The notes under the pieces: generated by a model
What the model saw: only the letters and a program-made list of their open reading frames with translations
Told to the model about the DNA's origin: nothing
Database searches by the model: none
Assembly (NCBI GenBank): GCA_001819145.1
Contig: MHLV01000015.1
Location: 1 to 14,778 of the forward strand
From: Candidatus Nealsonbacteria bacterium RBG_13_36_15
Lineage (GTDB): Bacteria; Patescibacteriota; Minisyncoccia; Minisyncoccales; RBG-13-36-15
DNA: 14,778 nt
Reading direction: 5' to 3'
Position numbers and translations under genes: made by a program
Shown: positions 12,849 to 14,778 of the stretch, piece after piece
Position numbering within the stretch: position 1 is the first letter of the stretch
How the letters are laid out: each line of letters starts with the position of its first letter

Positions 12849-12902
12849 AAGGTTTAGGGCTTAGCGTTTAGGATTTTAGTTAGAACTAGTAACCTAAACC
12901 TT
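12849..12902 (-). promoter_or_regulatory. Hairpin-forming CCTAAAC words in the tuf 5' leader
   Basis: AAGGTTTAGG (12849-12858) and CCTAAACCTT (12893-12902) form a perfect 10-bp inverted repeat with a 34-nt loop, ending 9 nt before the tuf ATG. The near arm is part of a run of related words on the coding strand: TCCTAAAC, GCTAAGC, CCTAAACC and TCTAAG. The upstream arm has alternative partners inside that run (GTTTAGG can pair with two CCTAAAC copies). It could affect tuf translation by structure near the start codon; no known riboswitch is recognised. Confidence 0.5.
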
Positions 12903-12935
12903 AATACCCCAAAAACATAAATTGTTTATATTATT

Positions 12936-12963
12936 ATTTTATTAATTTTTAGAAAATAGTCAA
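12936..12963 (-). promoter_or_regulatory. Sigma70-like promoter P2 for tuf
   Basis: On the minus strand TTGACT (12963-12958) is followed after 16 nt by TAAAAT (12941-12936). Predicted start near 12929, giving a leader of about 90 nt before tuf. The -35 is a strong match and the -10 is fair. Confidence 0.5.
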
Positions 12964-13002
12964 GGTTCTTCTCCATTAAATCTAATTTTAGGCAACTATT
13001 TA

Positions 13003-13031
13003 AATATATCAAAAATTTCTAAAATGGTCAA
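13003..13031 (-). promoter_or_regulatory. Sigma70-like promoter P1 for tuf
   Basis: On the minus strand TTGACC (13031-13026) and TATATT (13008-13003) are separated by exactly 17 nt. Predicted start near 12996, about 157 nt before tuf. The -35 lies in a duplicated TTGACTATTGACC. Just upstream is the inverted repeat AGTCAA-5 nt-TTGACT (13049-13033), a possible operator, which fits the spacing of a regulator-binding palindrome. Confidence 0.6.
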
Positions 13032-13070
13032 TAGTCAATAGATTTGACTGCGGATTATTTTTAATTTTAT

Positions 13071-14778
13071 TTATCTTCTTTTCCCTTCAATTATCTCTTT
13101 AGCAATATTCTGGGGTACTTCATCGTAATGATCAAATTCCATCGTAAAATTTCCGCGACCTTCGGTCAATGAACGGACAACGGTAGCATAACCAAACATT
13201 TCAGCCAAAGGAATTTTTGCATCAATAACTTTTAAATTGAGTCTGTCTTTGGTTGCCTCAATTTTTCCTCTCCTAGCTGCTAAATCTCCTGCCACATCGC
13301 CAAAAAATTCTGAAGGGCATATTACTTCCAATCTCATTATTGGTTCAAGCAGGACTGTTTTTGCTCTTTTGGCAGCTTCTTGAAAAGCGATGGAAGCAGC
13401 AATTTTAAAAGCGATTTCTGAAGAATCAACTTCGTGGAAAGAACCATCATATAAGGCTACTCGTAGGTCAACCATTGGATAACCAGCTATCACTCCTTTA
13501 TCCATAGCTTCTTGCGCTCCCTTTCTAACTGCCGGAATAAATTCTTTTGGGATAATTCCTCCCCTGATTTCATCAATGAATTCAAAGCCTTCTCCCCTCT
13601 TTCTGGGTTCCAACCTCAGCCGAACATGTCCGTACTGGCCTCTTCCGCCCGATTGCCGAATATATTTACCTTCAGCCTCGGCTATTTCTTTGATTGTTTC
13701 TTTATAGGCTACCTGAGGCCTTCCCACAGAAGCCTCAACCCCAAATTCTCTTTTCATTCTATCGCTAATTATTTCTAAATGCAGTTCTCCCATGCCTGAA
13801 ATAATAGTCTCGCCAGTTTCCAAGTCTCCTTTTACTCTAAAAGTAGGGTCTTCTTCAGATAATTTTTTTAAGGATAGGCCCATTTTTTCCTGATCAGCTT
13901 TACTTTTCGGTTCAATTCTAATAGAAATAACGGGTTCTGGAAAGCTAATTTTTTCTAAAATAATTGGATGGTCAATGTCGCAAAGTGTGTGGCCGGTGAC
14001 AGTGTTTTTTAGTCCAACAGTTGAACTAATTTCGCCAGTATAAATTTCTTCAACCTCCTCACGTGAGTTAGCATGCATTCTTAGAATCCTTCCAATTCTT
14101 TCTTTTTCACCGGTTGTTGCATTTAAAACATAAGAACCTTTTTTTAAATAACCAGAATAAACCCGGAAGAAAGTTAAAGTACCAGCGTAAGGATCAGCCG
14201 CAATCTTAAATGCTAGGGCTGAAAAAGGAGTTGAATCTGAAGCGTTTCTTTCAATTTCATTACCAGTCTTAGGATCTATTCCCTTGATTGGCGGGAGGTC
14301 AATAGGACTGGGAAGATAGAATAAAATAGCATCAAGCAACGACTGGATCCCTTTGTTTTTTAAAGCCGAACCGCAAAGCACAGGAATAAGTTTGTAATTT
14401 ATGGTAGCTTTCCTTAAAGCCATTTTTAGCTCTTCAACTGAAATTTCTTGACCGGCTAAATATTTTTCCAAAAGTTTGTCATCTTCGCCAGCAATTTTCT
14501 CAACTAATTTTTCCCTCCATTCTTTAGCTTTAGCTTGAAGTTCTTTGGGAATTTCTGTTACTACTACGTTTTGGCCAAAATCGCCTTCAAATTTCAAAGC
14601 TTTCATAATTAAAAGATCGATCATTCCTGTATGTTGATCTTCTTCTCCGATTGGCAACTGTAAAGCCACGGCATCAGGTGATAATTTCTGCCAAATTGAT
14701 TTTAAGCTTTTTTCAAAAGAAGCGCCTGTCCTATCTAATTTATTAATAAAACAAATCCTTGGGACTTTAAACTTATCA
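13071..14778 (-). CDS. fusA: Translation elongation factor G, 5' end outside the window
   Basis: GTPase that drives translocation of tRNA and mRNA on the ribosome. The frame is open through base 14777, giving 568 residues; about 125-130 N-terminal residues with the P-loop and switch regions lie outside. The visible part begins DKFKVPRICFINKLDRTGAS, with the G4 motif NKLD. Then come the rest of the G domain, domain II (ALAFKIAADPYAGTLTFFRV), domain III (GMGELHLEIISDRMKREFGV), domain IV (QYGHVRLRLEPRKRGEGF and YDGSFHEVDSSEIAFKIAAS) and domain V, ending HYDEVPQNIAKEIIEGKRR. A GTG at 14669 is internal, not a start. Stop TAA. The 231-nt gap to tuf has promoters but no hairpin terminator. Confidence 0.98.
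   Translation of the reverse strand, partial: DKFKVPRICFINKLDRTGASFEKSLKSIWQKLSPDAVALQLPIGEEDQHTGMIDLLIMKALKFEGDFGQNVVVTEIPKELQAKAKEWREKLVEKIAGEDDKLLEKYLAGQEISVEELKMALRKATINYKLIPVLCGSALKNKGIQSLLDAILFYLPSPIDLPPIKGIDPKTGNEIERNASDSTPFSALAFKIAADPYAGTLTFFRVYSGYLKKGSYVLNATTGEKERIGRILRMHANSREEVEEIYTGEISSTVGLKNTVTGHTLCDIDHPIILEKISFPEPVISIRIEPKSKADQEKMGLSLKKLSEEDPTFRVKGDLETGETIISGMGELHLEIISDRMKREFGVEASVGRPQVAYKETIKEIAEAEGKYIRQSGGRGQYGHVRLRLEPRKRGEGFEFIDEIRGGIIPKEFIPAVRKGAQEAMDKGVIAGYPMVDLRVALYDGSFHEVDSSEIAFKIAASIAFQEAAKRAKTVLLEPIMRLEVICPSEFFGDVAGDLAARRGKIEATKDRLNLKVIDAKIPLAEMFGYATVVRSLTEGRGNFTMEFDHYDEVPQNIAKEIIEGKRR

Noticed and set aside
12926..12976. 16-codon leader peptide upstream of tuf (starts MEKNLDYF)
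   Set aside because: It has no ribosome site, overlaps promoter P2, and shows no attenuator-type codon run; it is expected by chance.
14667..14669. GTG as the fusA start codon
   Set aside because: The frame stays open upstream to the window edge and reads as EF-G, including the NKLD motif, so the GTG is internal.

Overview
The window is one continuous ribosomal-protein gene cluster, transcribed entirely from the minus strand. Read in transcription order (high to low coordinates) it runs fusA (5' part outside the window), tuf, rpsJ, rplC, rplD, rplW, rplB, rpsS, rplV, rpsC, rplP, rpmC, rpsQ, rplN, rplX, rplE, rpsZ, rpsH, rplF, rplR, rpsE, rplO, secY and adk (3' part outside the window). This is the classical str/S10/spc order. 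I see no tRNA, rRNA, insertion sequence, CRISPR array or accessory gene, and no unknown multi-gene system.

The organism is most likely a member of the Patescibacteria (Candidate Phyla Radiation), perhaps Parcubacteria-like. Reasons: rpmD (L30) is missing from its normal place between rpsE and rplO, a known CPR-wide loss; the DNA is AT-rich; L2 has a short N-terminus while L18, L22, L23 and S10 carry lysine-rich insertions or tails; S14 is the short zinc type; and no start codon in the cluster has a clear Shine-Dalgarno sequence. The lineage is inferred, not proven. TAA (14) and TAG (8) are the main stop codons and TGA is used once (rplF). No gene has an in-frame TGA, so the code looks standard.

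Layout: 13071-14778 EF-G (partial); 12840-13070 a promoter-bearing leader for tuf with two good sigma70-like promoters; 11640-12839 EF-Tu; 11217-11567 S10; 11034-11216 a spacer with a terminator-like hairpin between inverted 11-nt repeats; 10437-11033 L3; 10196-10436 a 241-nt spacer of different composition and unknown function; 474-10195 a compact run from L4 to SecY; 1-487 adenylate kinase (partial), overlapping secY by 14 nt.

The genes work together as the core of the translation machinery: large- and small-subunit proteins, the two elongation GTPases, the Sec translocon channel and the kinase that maintains the adenylate pool. The least ordinary signal lies between the genes. Several spacers contain short (7-11 nt) degenerate words repeated in both orientations. 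Each spacer has its own word family. The words form hairpins, and in one case they run into the coding end of rpmC.
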